NCBI GenBank assembly: GCA_964556665.1
Contig: CAZKXU010000030.1
Location: 1-33,039 of the forward strand
Length of the DNA: 33,039 nt
Origin: CAZKXU01 sp964556665
Lineage (GTDB): Bacteria > Bdellovibrionota_C > UBA2361 > CAZKXU01
Reading direction: 5' to 3'
Shown: positions 1 to 8,016 of the stretch, one piece after another
Position numbering within the stretch: position 1 is the first letter of the stretch
Layout: each line of letters opens with the position of its first letter
Program-made: the position numbers and the translations under genes
Notes under the pieces: model-generated
Seen by the model: only the letters and a program-made list of their open reading frames with translations
The model's database searches: none
What the model was told of the DNA's origin: nothing

Positions 1-57
1 GAAGGTACTTCAAACTTTTTTCTTCCGGTCGGTCCGCCACGCGGTACACGTTATCGT

Positions 58-306
58 TTATCTAAGTGCTAAAAGGCCTTCTACTGAAAGATCTTCATCT
101 ACGTCTGGCCAGTGAATACCAATTCCACCGCCAAGCAGTCTCCAATTTTTACGCTGCTTAGAGTTGGCCTTTCTTAAAAGTGGAGACCACTCAAGTGGAA
201 CAATAATTTCCCGGCCATCCGCTAATGCAACCCGGAGCGCATCCTTTGAAAAAGTGACATCGACCGCTAGTGGTTCGGGGTGAACTTTAGGTTTTAAAGA
301 AGTCAT
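58..306 (-). CDS. DUF2442 domain protein
   Basis: An 82-residue protein matching the small DUF2442 family. It shows the family pattern: an N-terminal 'ADGREIIVPLEWSP' strand region, then 'NWRLLGGGIGIHWPDVDEDLSVEGLL' features (the GG-x-GIHWPD-DED-S core near residues 58-76). Length is normal for the family. The start is supported by an AAAGG ribosome site six bases before the ATG. DUF2442 proteins often sit beside a DUF4160 partner and are suspected toxin-antitoxin components, but no DUF4160 gene is visible on either side, so the role is unknown. It appears to be a stand-alone gene in an accessory zone next to a transposase. Confidence 0.85.
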   Translation of the reverse strand: MTSLKPKVHPEPLAVDVTFSKDALRVALADGREIIVPLEWSPLLRKANSKQRKNWRLLGGGIGIHWPDVDEDLSVEGLLALR

Positions 307-570
307 GCCAAGCCTTTAAAAATAATCTTTCCTCCCACAACTAGTAGCACGCAACTTATACTTCAGTAAATTACTTCGATTAAATAGTATTAATATTGTG
401 TGAGCATATACAAAGATTTGCTAAGAAATGTATTTCAAAGGCTAAGAGTTGGTAACAGCAAAGGCACAATAGGTTCTATTATATGGAATTTGTGACGCAG
501 ATATAAGGCAGCACATACGCGCTGATAATGCACACTTTAAAACCTCTAAATTAATGGCGAATTAAGTCAA

Positions 571-1563
571 TTACTGACTTGGAGCGAAGAGATAATTACT
601 ATTTGAAGGTACTGAGGGTTTGAAAACCCCACTTGGCCATTCAACTTTAAAATCGCCCTGCAACCATCGCTCATAGCACCTACGACACTCTTTGCAGATT
701 TCGTAAAACTTAGCCATTATTGCGATCCGTAATTCAGCAACAGAAGACAAAACAAATACTTTTCTACTATGTTTCTTGGGCTTATGGGGCTTTAAAATAG
801 GTTGAGAGCGTAGCTTGGAACTTCCCATTACAGGTGTGGTGCGTTTTTGCCTAGCATCCTCTTCATTAAGTTGAATTTGCTCTAGAATACGCTGATTAAT
901 CTCCTCTACATCATTAGAGTCTTCAACCCCAAAACACTTCATCCAGAGGTTAGGATTACGACGTAATGTATGAGTTTTCTTGTTGGCTTTTCTAATCAAT
1001 CGCACTAACGCTCTATCTTGATCAAACGTTAATACGTTAGAAGGCGCCTTAGGTATGGTGGGTAATCTAATCCAGGGGACGGTCTCCTTCGTTTCTGCTT
1101 CTAAATTATTTATTGAGTTTTTAAATCCACGCCAGCTCGAATATCCTGGGAACGAATCTATACTTTCAACTAAGTTATCCTGCGCCGGATTGGAATACAG
1201 ATACGCTATTTGCTCTATAGCCTTATCCAAATCGGCGATTAATGCAACATGCGGACGTCCTTCCCAAATATTAAGGTAATTAAGACCAAGAAGCCTTTTC
1301 AAGCTGTCTGTGATCTTCTTTTGTATCTCGCTGTAAAAATTTACACACTGGGCTTTATCCTTTGCCACTATTATAAGATGCGGGTGAGACCCTTCCCAAA
1401 TATCATGACACAACACAACTTTGTCATCGCGCTGTGCACGAGCTAAGCTTGAGGCAATTATCTCTCTTATTACATCATATGCCACGAATGGTAGTGTGGA
1501 CCGTGCCCTAAAGGATATATCATAACATCCTCCAGATTGTATAAATCGTCGTGTTCTTGCCAT
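571..1563 (-). CDS. REP-associated tyrosine transposase (Y1/IS200-like, RAYT)
   Basis: A 330-residue HUH single-strand transposase of the RAYT type. The His motif is H60-P-H62 (in 'EGSHPHLII') and the probable catalytic tyrosine is Y121 in 'YLYSNP', the family YI-x-x-NP position. The second half (about 190-330) is a basic extension ending in a Cys-rich 'ECRRCYERW' and 'WPSG-FKPS' tail, which I recall from longer relatives in delta-type bacteria; that is family memory, not a search. The start has a strong AAGGAGAA ribosome site six bases upstream. RAYTs are single-copy, domesticated-looking enzymes that cut and move REP-type hairpins. An array of an identical 15-mer lies 83 bp upstream of this gene, which is the natural candidate substrate. 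The gene looks intact. Confidence 0.85.
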   Translation of the reverse strand: MARTRRFIQSGGCYDISFRARSTLPFVAYDVIREIIASSLARAQRDDKVVLCHDIWEGSHPHLIIVAKDKAQCVNFYSEIQKKITDSLKRLLGLNYLNIWEGRPHVALIADLDKAIEQIAYLYSNPAQDNLVESIDSFPGYSSWRGFKNSINNLEAETKETVPWIRLPTIPKAPSNVLTFDQDRALVRLIRKANKKTHTLRRNPNLWMKCFGVEDSNDVEEINQRILEQIQLNEEDARQKRTTPVMGSSKLRSQPILKPHKPKKHSRKVFVLSSVAELRIAIMAKFYEICKECRRCYERWLQGDFKVEWPSGVFKPSVPSNSNYLFAPSQ

Positions 1564-1645
1564 AGTATTCTCCTTAACTAAATGAAGTAGTCCCTCTCTT
1601 AATTATTCGGAGAATTTGGCTGGAAGTTTCCTTCTTGAGTTGCCT

Positions 1646-1846
1646 GGCACCAGTTCGTGGGGACTTGCCTGGCACCAGTTCGTGGGGACTTGCCTGGCAC
1701 CAGTTCGTGGGGCACCAGTTCGTGGGGGCACCAGTTCGTGGGGACTTGCCTGGCACCAGTTCGTGGGGGGCACCAGTTCGTGGGGGCACCAGTTCGTGGG
1801 GGCACCAGTTCGTGGGGGCACCAGTTCGTGGGGCACCAGTTCGTGG
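1646..1846. repeat. 11-copy tandem/interspersed 15-mer array
   Basis: Eleven identical copies of GGCACCAGTTCGTGG start at 1646, 1671, 1696, 1711, 1727, 1752, 1769, 1785, 1801, 1817 and 1832. Gaps are either 0-2 G residues or an exact 10-base GGACTTGCCT (after copies 1, 2 and 5), so there are two unit lengths (15-17 and 25 bp). No copy has a substitution, which suggests recent amplification. The core is an imperfect palindrome (CAC...GTG ends) and each copy ends in GTGG, resembling the GTRG tetranucleotide of REP sequences. In all three long units, GGACT/AGTTC and TGCC/GGCA could pair as a bulged hairpin. It lies directly upstream of the RAYT gene and probably overlaps its leader or promoter. 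Confidence 0.95.
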
Positions 1847-1922
1847 GATTTGATCGAAAAATGACTTTTACTGGTTTTTATCAATAAATTTAAGCTGTTA
1901 TTGAAAAATATTTATTTCCTAC

Positions 1923-1945
1923 GGGACACTAGTGGTTCGTGGGGG
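1923..1945. repeat. Degenerate outlying copy of the 15-mer
   Basis: About 80 bp beyond the array, CACTAGTGGTTCGTGGGG shares the CAC...AGT...TTCGTGGGG skeleton of the 15-mer but carries an inner CACTAGTG palindrome. It may be an ancestral or diverged terminal copy marking the other edge of the element. Confidence 0.5.
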
Positions 1946-2000
1946 GGCGTTATTGATACTCTGAAAATTTCATTTCCTCTTGCAGTGTAACATAAATGAC

Positions 2001-2080
2001 CTACTGGGACCTCGGGCATCTTGCCCGCTACGTAGTTCCAGCTAATTCGTTTGCGGGCAAGATGCCCGCGGTCCCAGTAG
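2001..2080. repeat. REP-like nested inverted repeat (family A, copy 1)
   Basis: Two 28-base arms (2001-2028 and 2053-2080) are inverted repeats with a single mismatch. Each arm itself contains a small palindrome (CGGGCA-TCT-TGCCCG). The outer ends read CTACTGGGAC / GTCCCAGTAG. The same design recurs at about 20003 and 31496. It lies 20 bp after the stop of the gene at 2101-3009 and could act as its transcription end, although no T-run follows. Confidence 0.9.
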
Positions 2081-2100
2081 ATATGAAAAATTTATAGAAG

Positions 2101-3009
2101 TTACGTACGAGCTCTGGCTGCCAATTTGCGAACTTTTTCCGAAGTTCCGAGTAGCACCGACTCACTACATTCAGCAAGAAACATAAGAAGAGTTTGTTCC
2201 ATGGTAGTCGTAATAAGAACTCCTGGGTAGCGTTCATCTATCTGACCAACTACCCAATTAATGGCTCGCCTTGGAAGCTCTCCGATCGCTGTCAATGCTG
2301 TTAGACATTCAAAGCAGGTTACAGGATCAGTAGCTGTTGTTAAAATTCCAGTCACCAAATCTTTAGCGGCATCTAACTTAATCTCTCCAGCTACTCGGAC
2401 TGCTAGAAACAGCTGCTCTCTCTCACTAAGAAGGTCTAGTAGGATCTCTACCGTGGCAGAGTGTACAGAGCTCTTTGGCTCCCGTTTATAGATCTGGGCT
2501 AGCGCCAATAGTCCTGCTTCAAATGTAGGAACTCCTTGCAATTGACCTCTCTCCGTTCTCACAACCTCAAGGATATCCTCAGCAACATTGCTTGCGTTGG
2601 TACCTACGATACCTAAAACTCTGATTACCGAGATGCGTTGTGTTATTTCAGAGAGAGACAAATGATCGGATCCTCGCTTATCAAACAAGGCCCTAATTGG
2701 TTGGATATCTAGCGTCAAATCTTGCAAACTACTTGGACTTCTAAGAGCTGATGCTATAACTTCTAGTACGGTACTTCTTTTTAAACAGAGATTATCTCGA
2801 CGCTTCTTCGGTTCTAATTCCTCGTCATTAATACTGATCAACCCATCAACTAAGGGTGTTAAACGTTTACCATCTGCTACAAGCCTTCTTGCAGCACGTT
2901 CCAAACAAACTTCCTGAGCAGCAGTAAGTACACCACCTCTACAAAGTTCAAAAAAATCTGACCTTTCAACTTTAATGAAGCCTGCTTCTGATGTACCAGC
3001 CTGATGCAT
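2101..3009 (-). CDS. Hypothetical HEAT-like alpha-helical protein
   Basis: A 302-residue protein without a signal peptide or membrane segments and not a family I recognise by motif. It is almost entirely predicted helical. From about residue 115 it has successive 30-40-residue helical pairs such as 'LLALAQIYKREP', 'LFLAVRVAGEIKLDAAKDLV' and 'CFECLTALTAIGELP', as in HEAT/ARM-type repeat solenoids, so a scaffold or binding role is the best guess. No good ribosome site precedes the ATG. Instead a TATAAT box (3023-3018 on this strand) lies only eight bases upstream, suggesting a leaderless or near-leaderless message. That promoter-like box is part of a dispersed repeat. Confidence 0.7.
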   Translation of the reverse strand: MHQAGTSEAGFIKVERSDFFELCRGGVLTAAQEVCLERAARRLVADGKRLTPLVDGLISINDEELEPKKRRDNLCLKRSTVLEVIASALRSPSSLQDLTLDIQPIRALFDKRGSDHLSLSEITQRISVIRVLGIVGTNASNVAEDILEVVRTERGQLQGVPTFEAGLLALAQIYKREPKSSVHSATVEILLDLLSEREQLFLAVRVAGEIKLDAAKDLVTGILTTATDPVTCFECLTALTAIGELPRRAINWVVGQIDERYPGVLITTTMEQTLLMFLAECSESVLLGTSEKVRKLAARART

Positions 3010-3015
3010 ACTTAA

Positions 3016-3091
3016 ATATTATACTAAATGACATAATAATGTACCGTTATTTTGTCTGTCGGCCTTTGACCATCCATGGCCAGGCTATAGC
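3016..3091. repeat. Dispersed element family B, short copy
   Basis: This 76-bp stretch matches 22773-22940 almost base for base, running from ATATTATACTAAATGACA to AGGCTATAGC. The copy here lacks exactly 92 bp present in the other, and the missing block is bounded by CATGGCC direct repeats. It includes the TATAAT box in front of the HEAT-like gene. Confidence 0.85.
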
Positions 3092-3134
3092 AAGTGACAG
3101 AATAACGCTACAGCATTCTGTCACTTGCTATAGC
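3084..3134. terminator. 20-bp perfect hairpin, possible terminator
   Basis: GCTATAGCAAGTGACAGAAT (3084-3103) is followed by an 11-base loop and its exact reverse complement (3115-3134). It lies 73 bp downstream of the DUF1501 gene stop, between two genes on the minus strand, so it may end the DUF1800-DUF1501 message. There is no T-run, and it begins inside the family B repeat, so it may instead be a mobile-element end. Confidence 0.6.
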
Positions 3135-3206
3135 ACAATAGCTTTTCGTAAGGTAACTGCTGAAGTGGAATCATGGTAAGGAGCAGAATTACGAACAGAG
3201 AATACT

Positions 3207-4448
3207 CTACACAATCCCAGCTAAACTAACCCCTTTCGAGGCTTCAAAGGCTCGGTCGGGATCCAGCCCTAGCTTTGCTACTACCTGTCTTAACACCTCA
3301 GTAGTGTAGGTCTTAGTTGGTAGCCAGCCCATGCCGGTCAGATCGGATGGTAAAATATCTCCGTAAATCCCCCCATTGACCGGCCCGCCCATTAGAAAGT
3401 ATGTTGCTCCACCGCCATGATCGGTACCGTTAGAACCGTTCTCTATATTTGTTCTCCCGAATTCTGTCACCACTAAAATCATCGTAGTATCGTAGAGTCC
3501 CTTCACGGTTAGATTATTGATTAATGTTCCTAATGCGGTATTAAACTCCGTCATTATAGAATTATTAGTTGTGTTCTGATTGGAATGCGTGTCATGCCCA
3601 CCGCGCCGTGTATAAATTAATTGCGTCGGAACCTGACTACTATTGCTCAGCAGAATCTCTGCATCTTTAAACATCCGTCCGTAATTCGAATTTGCATAGC
3701 TCTGCGGAAAGGTGGTTGTCTTTACAATCGAATCTACAATAGCTGTAGTGTTTGCCAGAAGCTCATGTGACTCGACGATTTCATTCTGTCTGGTGGCGTC
3801 AGCTTGAATATTCCAGCCTGAGGCTAACCCCATTAAGGTATCCTGACGAAAGGTATTTTCATGAACGCTTTGCGAGCGATCATCCTTAAAGGTATAATTA
3901 CTTAACCCGTTTACCTGTATGCCACGGTATTTGTCACCTTCAAACGCAGGGTCTGAACCGCTTAAGCTTACACCCCAAAAACTAGGCGCATCATAACTTG
4001 TACCGATGCGGCTAACAAATCCGGTAGCGGCCGTATTAAGCCGAGAAATAGCACCTCGCGCAAATGTTTTCTCAGCATCACTATGCGAGCGGCTTGGATT
4101 ATCCGGTCCACAACAAAGAATCGCCGCCATCTGGCCTTTATCATAAAGCGTCTTTAGATTGGTGAGGTTTGGATGCAAACCATAGTTTCCATCCATTGAA
4201 AGAAGTTGTGCAGGATCTGTTTTTAACGTCGGGCGCATCCCGGAAAATGTATCATACAGTGCTCCTGACGCCGGCTGGCACCAATGTAATCCGTCATGCC
4301 CACCGTTATTGTTAATGATAAGTAGTCTATAAGGGTTACCATCAAACGCATAAGCAGAGTTTACAAACCCTGGAAATGCACTCCAGGCAGTTAGACCGCA
4401 TCCGAGTAATGCTGATTTTTTTAAGAATTCTCTTCGATTCACCTTCAT
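3207..4448 (-). CDS. DUF1501 family secreted protein
   Basis: A roughly 413-residue exported protein of the DUF1501 family, distantly alkaline-phosphatase/sulfatase-like in fold. The N-terminus (MKVNRREFLKKSALLG...) is a Tat-like signal with 'NRREFLKK' and a hydrophobic stretch ending near 'SAYA'. Family motifs are present: 'GLHPNLTNLKTLYDKG', 'SRSHSDAEKTFARG', 'RRGGHDTHSNQ', 'TEFGRTN' and 'DHGGGATYFLMGG'. The open frame extends seven codons further upstream, but the ATG at 4448 is chosen because it sits right at the Tat signal and begins two bases after the stop of the DUF1800 gene. DUF1800 and DUF1501 genes are habitually paired; the biochemical role is unknown. Confidence 0.93.
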   Translation of the reverse strand: MKVNRREFLKKSALLGCGLTAWSAFPGFVNSAYAFDGNPYRLLIINNNGGHDGLHWCQPASGALYDTFSGMRPTLKTDPAQLLSMDGNYGLHPNLTNLKTLYDKGQMAAILCCGPDNPSRSHSDAEKTFARGAISRLNTAATGFVSRIGTSYDAPSFWGVSLSGSDPAFEGDKYRGIQVNGLSNYTFKDDRSQSVHENTFRQDTLMGLASGWNIQADATRQNEIVESHELLANTTAIVDSIVKTTTFPQSYANSNYGRMFKDAEILLSNSSQVPTQLIYTRRGGHDTHSNQNTTNNSIMTEFNTALGTLINNLTVKGLYDTTMILVVTEFGRTNIENGSNGTDHGGGATYFLMGGPVNGGIYGDILPSDLTGMGWLPTKTYTTEVLRQVVAKLGLDPDRAFEASKGVSLAGIV

Positions 4449-4450
4449 AA

Positions 4451-6349
4451 TCACTTTAACTGCGCACAAGGCAGTCCTAAAAGTTGATAATAAACACCAA
4501 GCCCTTTCATACTCTGTGCATTTATATCGGTATTATCATAGCTTTTCTTAGTAAAACTTCCGTCATAATTTCTAATTTTACCCATATAATCCTCAAGCAG
4601 CGCACGTTGATCTGCGGTAATTCCGCTGCACCCTATTTTTGCAGCTGCATAATCTATCACCTCTGCGGCTGTTGCTGCTCCTGCCGGGAGTACTCCCACT
4701 GGACTCCAGTCAGGATCGCTCTGTTGCTGAGCCGTAGTGTCTCCAAAGATTCCTGCAACATAGTTTGCACGCTCCAAGATAACTGAAGGACCTGTCCAGC
4801 TACTTGGATTAAACCAGAACACTGATGGCGGGTTATTAATTAACATCCCCATATACTCAATCTGCTTCTGCGCCTCGTTCGGATTGAATGCCTTATCCAA
4901 ACCTAGTGTACGTACAACCTCAACTCCAAACTCAACAGAGTCTTTTGCTGCTGTGTCGCGATAACCTGAGTAAAAGAAAGCCTTAGAAGATAGAAAGGTT
5001 TTCATTGCAGGACGAAGTTTAAAGTTATTAGCCTTGATTACAGCGGCGAAGTTTTCGATTAATTCCCGAGAAGGCTGTGCCGTAAGATACCATTGTAAAA
5101 TCTCATTGGCATAATAGATTGATACGTTTGGATGATTAGTAAAGATCGCACTAACTAACGCGGCATCATCCTCCACATATATTCTGTAAGCTTTATCCGC
5201 AAACATCAGGTGCGGGCCAGATTCGTGGCGCTTAGGATCGTACTTTGAAACCAGGTCGTTTATTGTGTAATCCTTCTTTACCGTCCAGCCTGTTAATGCC
5301 TTAGCTGCATTTGCAATATCACCCTGCGCTAGTAGCGTTGTTTCAGTATAGTTTGGATTATTATCAAGATCGGTTGGGCCAAGAGTAAACAGCTCCATAA
5401 GCTCACGCGCATAGTTCTCATTAGGATTGCCTTTCACGTTTAACTCGTTATTAAGAAAGATAAGCATCAATGGATCTCTTGTAATATCAAGCGCCATTGT
5501 CGGTAGATCGGTATCTGCATATGCATAGCTACGGATCTTGTTATTATAGTTCCACCAAACATGCCTAAAGGTTTCATCAGCAATCACATCTCCTGCTACT
5601 GTCCATACACTAAGAAGAAAGATAGCTAGCTTTTCAGCATAAGGGTTATTTGTGTTGGCCCACAGATCCATTAATCCGGCGCGCTGCCCACTCGGTGTCT
5701 GTGTTGTAGTTGAGCCAATCTGGCCGTCTAGCCTATCAGTCACACGCGCCATCAGATCAGCATCCTCCGCGCGGGTAGTCATGAAAGCATCCACCAAGGC
5801 ATCGATTCCCTGACCTACTCCGATATCTATAAGATACTCCTCACGTGGACCACGCCCGAACCCTGCCTTCTCAAGGAAGTACCGAACATCTTCCTCGCTT
5901 AACTCTTTATCAAGCTTTTCAAGAGACAACGCCTCTCCTAGAGGGGCCTTAAGACTTGGGCCCTGACTACAGGCGATCCTACCTGCAGCATTGGCTTTTT
6001 TTAGATTCTTAAGGGTCTTTGTTAATTTTTTAATTGTTGCTTGTGGCTTATTCGCTTTCTTTGCTTTCTTTATTTTTTTCTTCTGATTTTGTACTTTTCC
6101 ATAGAAATTATCATACTTTTCCGATTTTGGCTCATAAACCGGCACATATTCCCCTCCTATCGAACCACACTCAAACTCCTTGCCATTCTCATCAATAATC
6201 TTAAATAGATCATCCTGAGACAGATACTGTTTTGGAGGTGCAGCCAGCGCTGCAAGTGGCTGCAGTATTAAAAAAAGAATGAGGGCGGAATATACAGATC
6301 GGCTTACTCCGCCCCATTCTAGCAACTTAAGGGGTATTACGAACTTCAT
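4451..6349 (-). CDS. DUF1800 family secreted protein
   Basis: A 632-residue exported protein. A hydrophobic signal segment (about residues 20-37, ending LAALAA) is followed by a lineage-looking N-terminal region: Cys61, a very Lys-rich helical stretch (about 84-118) and Cys127. The DUF1800 domain fills the rest, with 'VRYFLEKAGFGRGP' as the usual start motif and the hallmark 'NENYARELMELFTLGP'. Other family blocks are 'ALTGWTV', 'HESGPHLMF' and 'NPPSVFWFNPSSWTGPS'. It is the first gene of a two-gene operon with DUF1501. The upstream region carries a -10-like TATACA and an ATTACCCCT motif also seen before the histidine kinase gene. Function is unknown; export and partner gene suggest the periplasm or cell surface. 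Confidence 0.93.
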   Translation of the reverse strand: MKFVIPLKLLEWGGVSRSVYSALILFLILQPLAALAAPPKQYLSQDDLFKIIDENGKEFECGSIGGEYVPVYEPKSEKYDNFYGKVQNQKKKIKKAKKANKPQATIKKLTKTLKNLKKANAAGRIACSQGPSLKAPLGEALSLEKLDKELSEEDVRYFLEKAGFGRGPREEYLIDIGVGQGIDALVDAFMTTRAEDADLMARVTDRLDGQIGSTTTQTPSGQRAGLMDLWANTNNPYAEKLAIFLLSVWTVAGDVIADETFRHVWWNYNNKIRSYAYADTDLPTMALDITRDPLMLIFLNNELNVKGNPNENYARELMELFTLGPTDLDNNPNYTETTLLAQGDIANAAKALTGWTVKKDYTINDLVSKYDPKRHESGPHLMFADKAYRIYVEDDAALVSAIFTNHPNVSIYYANEILQWYLTAQPSRELIENFAAVIKANNFKLRPAMKTFLSSKAFFYSGYRDTAAKDSVEFGVEVVRTLGLDKAFNPNEAQKQIEYMGMLINNPPSVFWFNPSSWTGPSVILERANYVAGIFGDTTAQQQSDPDWSPVGVLPAGAATAAEVIDYAAAKIGCSGITADQRALLEDYMGKIRNYDGSFTKKSYDNTDINAQSMKGLGVYYQLLGLPCAQLK

Positions 6350-6352
6350 ACT

Positions 6353-6370
6353 AGGGGTAATTACTGTATA
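6353..6370 (-). promoter_or_regulatory. Candidate promoter/operator of DUF1800-DUF1501 operon
   Basis: Reading leftward, TATACA (6370-6365) is followed by ATTACCCCT (6361-6353), four bases before the DUF1800 ATG. The same order, TATAAT then ATTACCCCT, occurs before the kinase gene at 6801-6819. A related AGGGGTATTAC (plus-strand reading) lies just inside the DUF1800 gene at about 6330-6340. No convincing -35 box was seen. Confidence 0.4.
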
Positions 6371-6800
6371 GGCAACTAATGGGCCAAGTTAGCGATAACG
6401 GTAAATAGTAACGGTTATTGCATTCTAAAGTAGTAAACAGTACGATTCTGAACTAATCATTCTATCGAGATGTGTATTGACCTTCCTAGTGCTACGCAAT
6501 AATAGGTTTCTAAGCTTGCGAAGCAACCTGACCTTAAGTCCGCGAGCAGCGCGGTCCCTGAGGCAACCGCAACTCGACTGAGCTCGCCGAAGTCTGACTA
6601 CCCCTATGAGTTTACTCACACTTTTGAAGCAGTTACTCTCTATTAATACAACCACTTGATAAGACTAGAAATCACCTTCTCGAATTAACACATGCCAACT
6701 AGGACACCTACAACACATTGATTTTAAAGAACATTTTCGAGCATCTCAAGTTTAAGAGTTTTACGAATTCTGCCGAACTCTAGTAAGGCTACTAACTAGA
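6371..6800. other. Intergenic region without a supported gene
   Basis: The space between the divergent DUF1800 and kinase genes. It contains a GC-richer patch (about 6510-6605) with short complementary stretches such as GCTT-GCG-AAGC. An open frame on the minus strand across it (6425-6655) is Arg/Leu/Cys-rich and has no family resemblance, so no gene is called. The rest is AT-rich and is presumably the regulatory space for both flanking operons. Confidence 0.6.
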
Positions 6801-6819
6801 TATAATACGTATTACCCCT
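6801..6819 (+). promoter_or_regulatory. Candidate promoter/operator of the two-component operon
   Basis: A perfect TATAAT at 6801-6806 followed by ATTACCCCT at 6811-6819, extending into an ACCCCTGGGGT palindrome. This matches the arrangement in front of the divergent DUF1800 gene. The GGGGTT inside it is also the only plausible ribosome site before the TTG start at 6829. No good -35 was found. Confidence 0.45.
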
Positions 6820-6828
6820 GGGGTTATT

Positions 6829-7611
6829 TTGGAACAACAAAAGAAAGAGGAGGTTGATTGCAACCTCGAACAGACATTAGAGATTCTAAGTAAGCTCGGT
6901 CACGACTTAAGCAACTTACTTGGTGCAGTTAACGGATGCTTTGAGCTATTAAAAAGAAAAGTAGAGATAAATCCACGTAACCAACAGTTAGTTTCAGTAA
7001 TAGATTCAGGACTTGCTAAAGCAATAGGCCTATCAACAAAAATACGCGGCTATCGGCGCATGATAAGTTTGGAAGACGCTGAGTCAACTACTGTTAGCTC
7101 TGCGCTTTATGAGGTAATTGAGTTAATTAATAAGAACTCACAGATACCATTGACTGTTAATCTTGAAATCAACAAAGACTGTCAGGTAAAGATTGACAGT
7201 TTTGGACTTGTACAGATGTTAGTTGGAGTATGCATGAATTCTGTAGAAGCAATGGAGAGCATTGAAGATAAAACTATTATAATGTTTCTTGATGCTGTTG
7301 ACCTGCCTTCAATTAATCCTGTTGGAATAAACTCAGGGAAATACGCTAAAATCAGTGTTGTTGATCACGGTCATGGTATTTCTAAGAAATCTATTGAACA
7401 GCTTTTTACACCGTTCTGGTCTACCAAGGAGTCTGAAGTCGGAACCGGCTTTGGACTAAGTTTAGTGTTAACTAAAAAGGGGATTGAAGATATGGGCGGC
7501 AAGCTCATGGTCGAATCGTTACAGGATCGCGGTACCGCTGTTCATTTTTATTTTCCTACATGCAACGAATTAAGGGAGGAAACAGTTAATGGCAAAGCGA
7601 CCGGCTCTTAA
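6829..7611 (+). CDS. Cytoplasmic sensor histidine kinase
   Basis: A 260-residue histidine kinase with no membrane segment or recognisable sensor domain. The phosphorylated histidine is H25 in 'LGHDLSNLLGAVNG'. The ATPase domain shows the N box 'NSVEAMES', G1 box 'DHGHGIS', F box 'FTPFWSTK' and G2 box 'GTGFGLSL'. The only start that includes the H box is a TTG at 6829; the first downstream ATG would delete it. It overlaps the following response-regulator gene by 23 bases, so the two form a cognate pair. Lacking its own sensor, it probably responds to a cytoplasmic signal or a partner protein. Confidence 0.92.
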   Translation: MEQQKKEEVDCNLEQTLEILSKLGHDLSNLLGAVNGCFELLKRKVEINPRNQQLVSVIDSGLAKAIGLSTKIRGYRRMISLEDAESTTVSSALYEVIELINKNSQIPLTVNLEINKDCQVKIDSFGLVQMLVGVCMNSVEAMESIEDKTIIMFLDAVDLPSINPVGINSGKYAKISVVDHGHGISKKSIEQLFTPFWSTKESEVGTGFGLSLVLTKKGIEDMGGKLMVESLQDRGTAVHFYFPTCNELREETVNGKATGS

Positions 7612-7987
7612 GCCAGATTCTCATATACTTATTGTTGATGATCTAATGGAGATGCGAGTTAATCTTGCGGCTTGTCTTGCAGATCTTGGATTTAAAAACA
7701 TACTACAGATGCCCAATGGAGAGGAGGCCTTGCATAAGATTAGATTTTCACAGTTCGACCTAATTATTGCTGATTGGAATATGCCAAAGATGGATGGAAT
7801 GAAATTCTTAGAGGAGGTTCGCCGTAGCCCCTCCCACAAGGAGGTTCCGTTCGTAATGATCACCGCAGCAGCCGACAAGGAGAAAGTTCTTAAGGCGCTT
7901 AAAGGTGGGGTATCAAGCTTTATTGTTAAACCTTTTACTCCCGATATTATTCGTGCCAAGCTCAATGATATTTTTGAGAAACATTAG
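7589..7987 (+). CDS. Single-domain CheY-like response regulator
   Basis: A 132-residue stand-alone receiver domain with no output domain. Acidic pocket residues are D17 and D18 ('ILIVDDLMEMR'), and the phosphoacceptor is D62 ('DLIIADWNMPKMDG'). The switch threonine is in 'FVMITAAAD' and the conserved lysine in 'SFIVKPF'. A GGGAGGA ribosome site lies eight bases before the ATG, inside the end of the kinase gene. It presumably receives phosphate from the neighbouring kinase and acts by protein-protein contact, as CheY-type regulators do; the target is not apparent from the context. Confidence 0.95.
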   Translation: MAKRPALKPDSHILIVDDLMEMRVNLAACLADLGFKNILQMPNGEEALHKIRFSQFDLIIADWNMPKMDGMKFLEEVRRSPSHKEVPFVMITAAADKEKVLKALKGGVSSFIVKPFTPDIIRAKLNDIFEKH

Positions 7988-8016
7988 CCTAAGATCGAAC
8001 GAATATTTGCTCTAAT

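Noticed and set aside
1646..1846. CRISPR array
   Set aside because: Repeats are 15 bp and the gaps are 0-2 or a constant 10 bp, not unique 30-bp spacers; there are no cas genes.
1574..1887. Several open frames across the 15-mer array, repeating peptides such as HQFVG, TSSWG and NWCPHELVP
   Set aside because: They exist on both strands and in several frames only because the 15-mer has no stop codon; no ribosome sites or family match.
6425..6655. 76-residue Arg/Leu/Cys-rich ORF on the minus strand
   Set aside because: Composition is that of a translated GC-rich repeat patch; no family likeness and no ribosome site.
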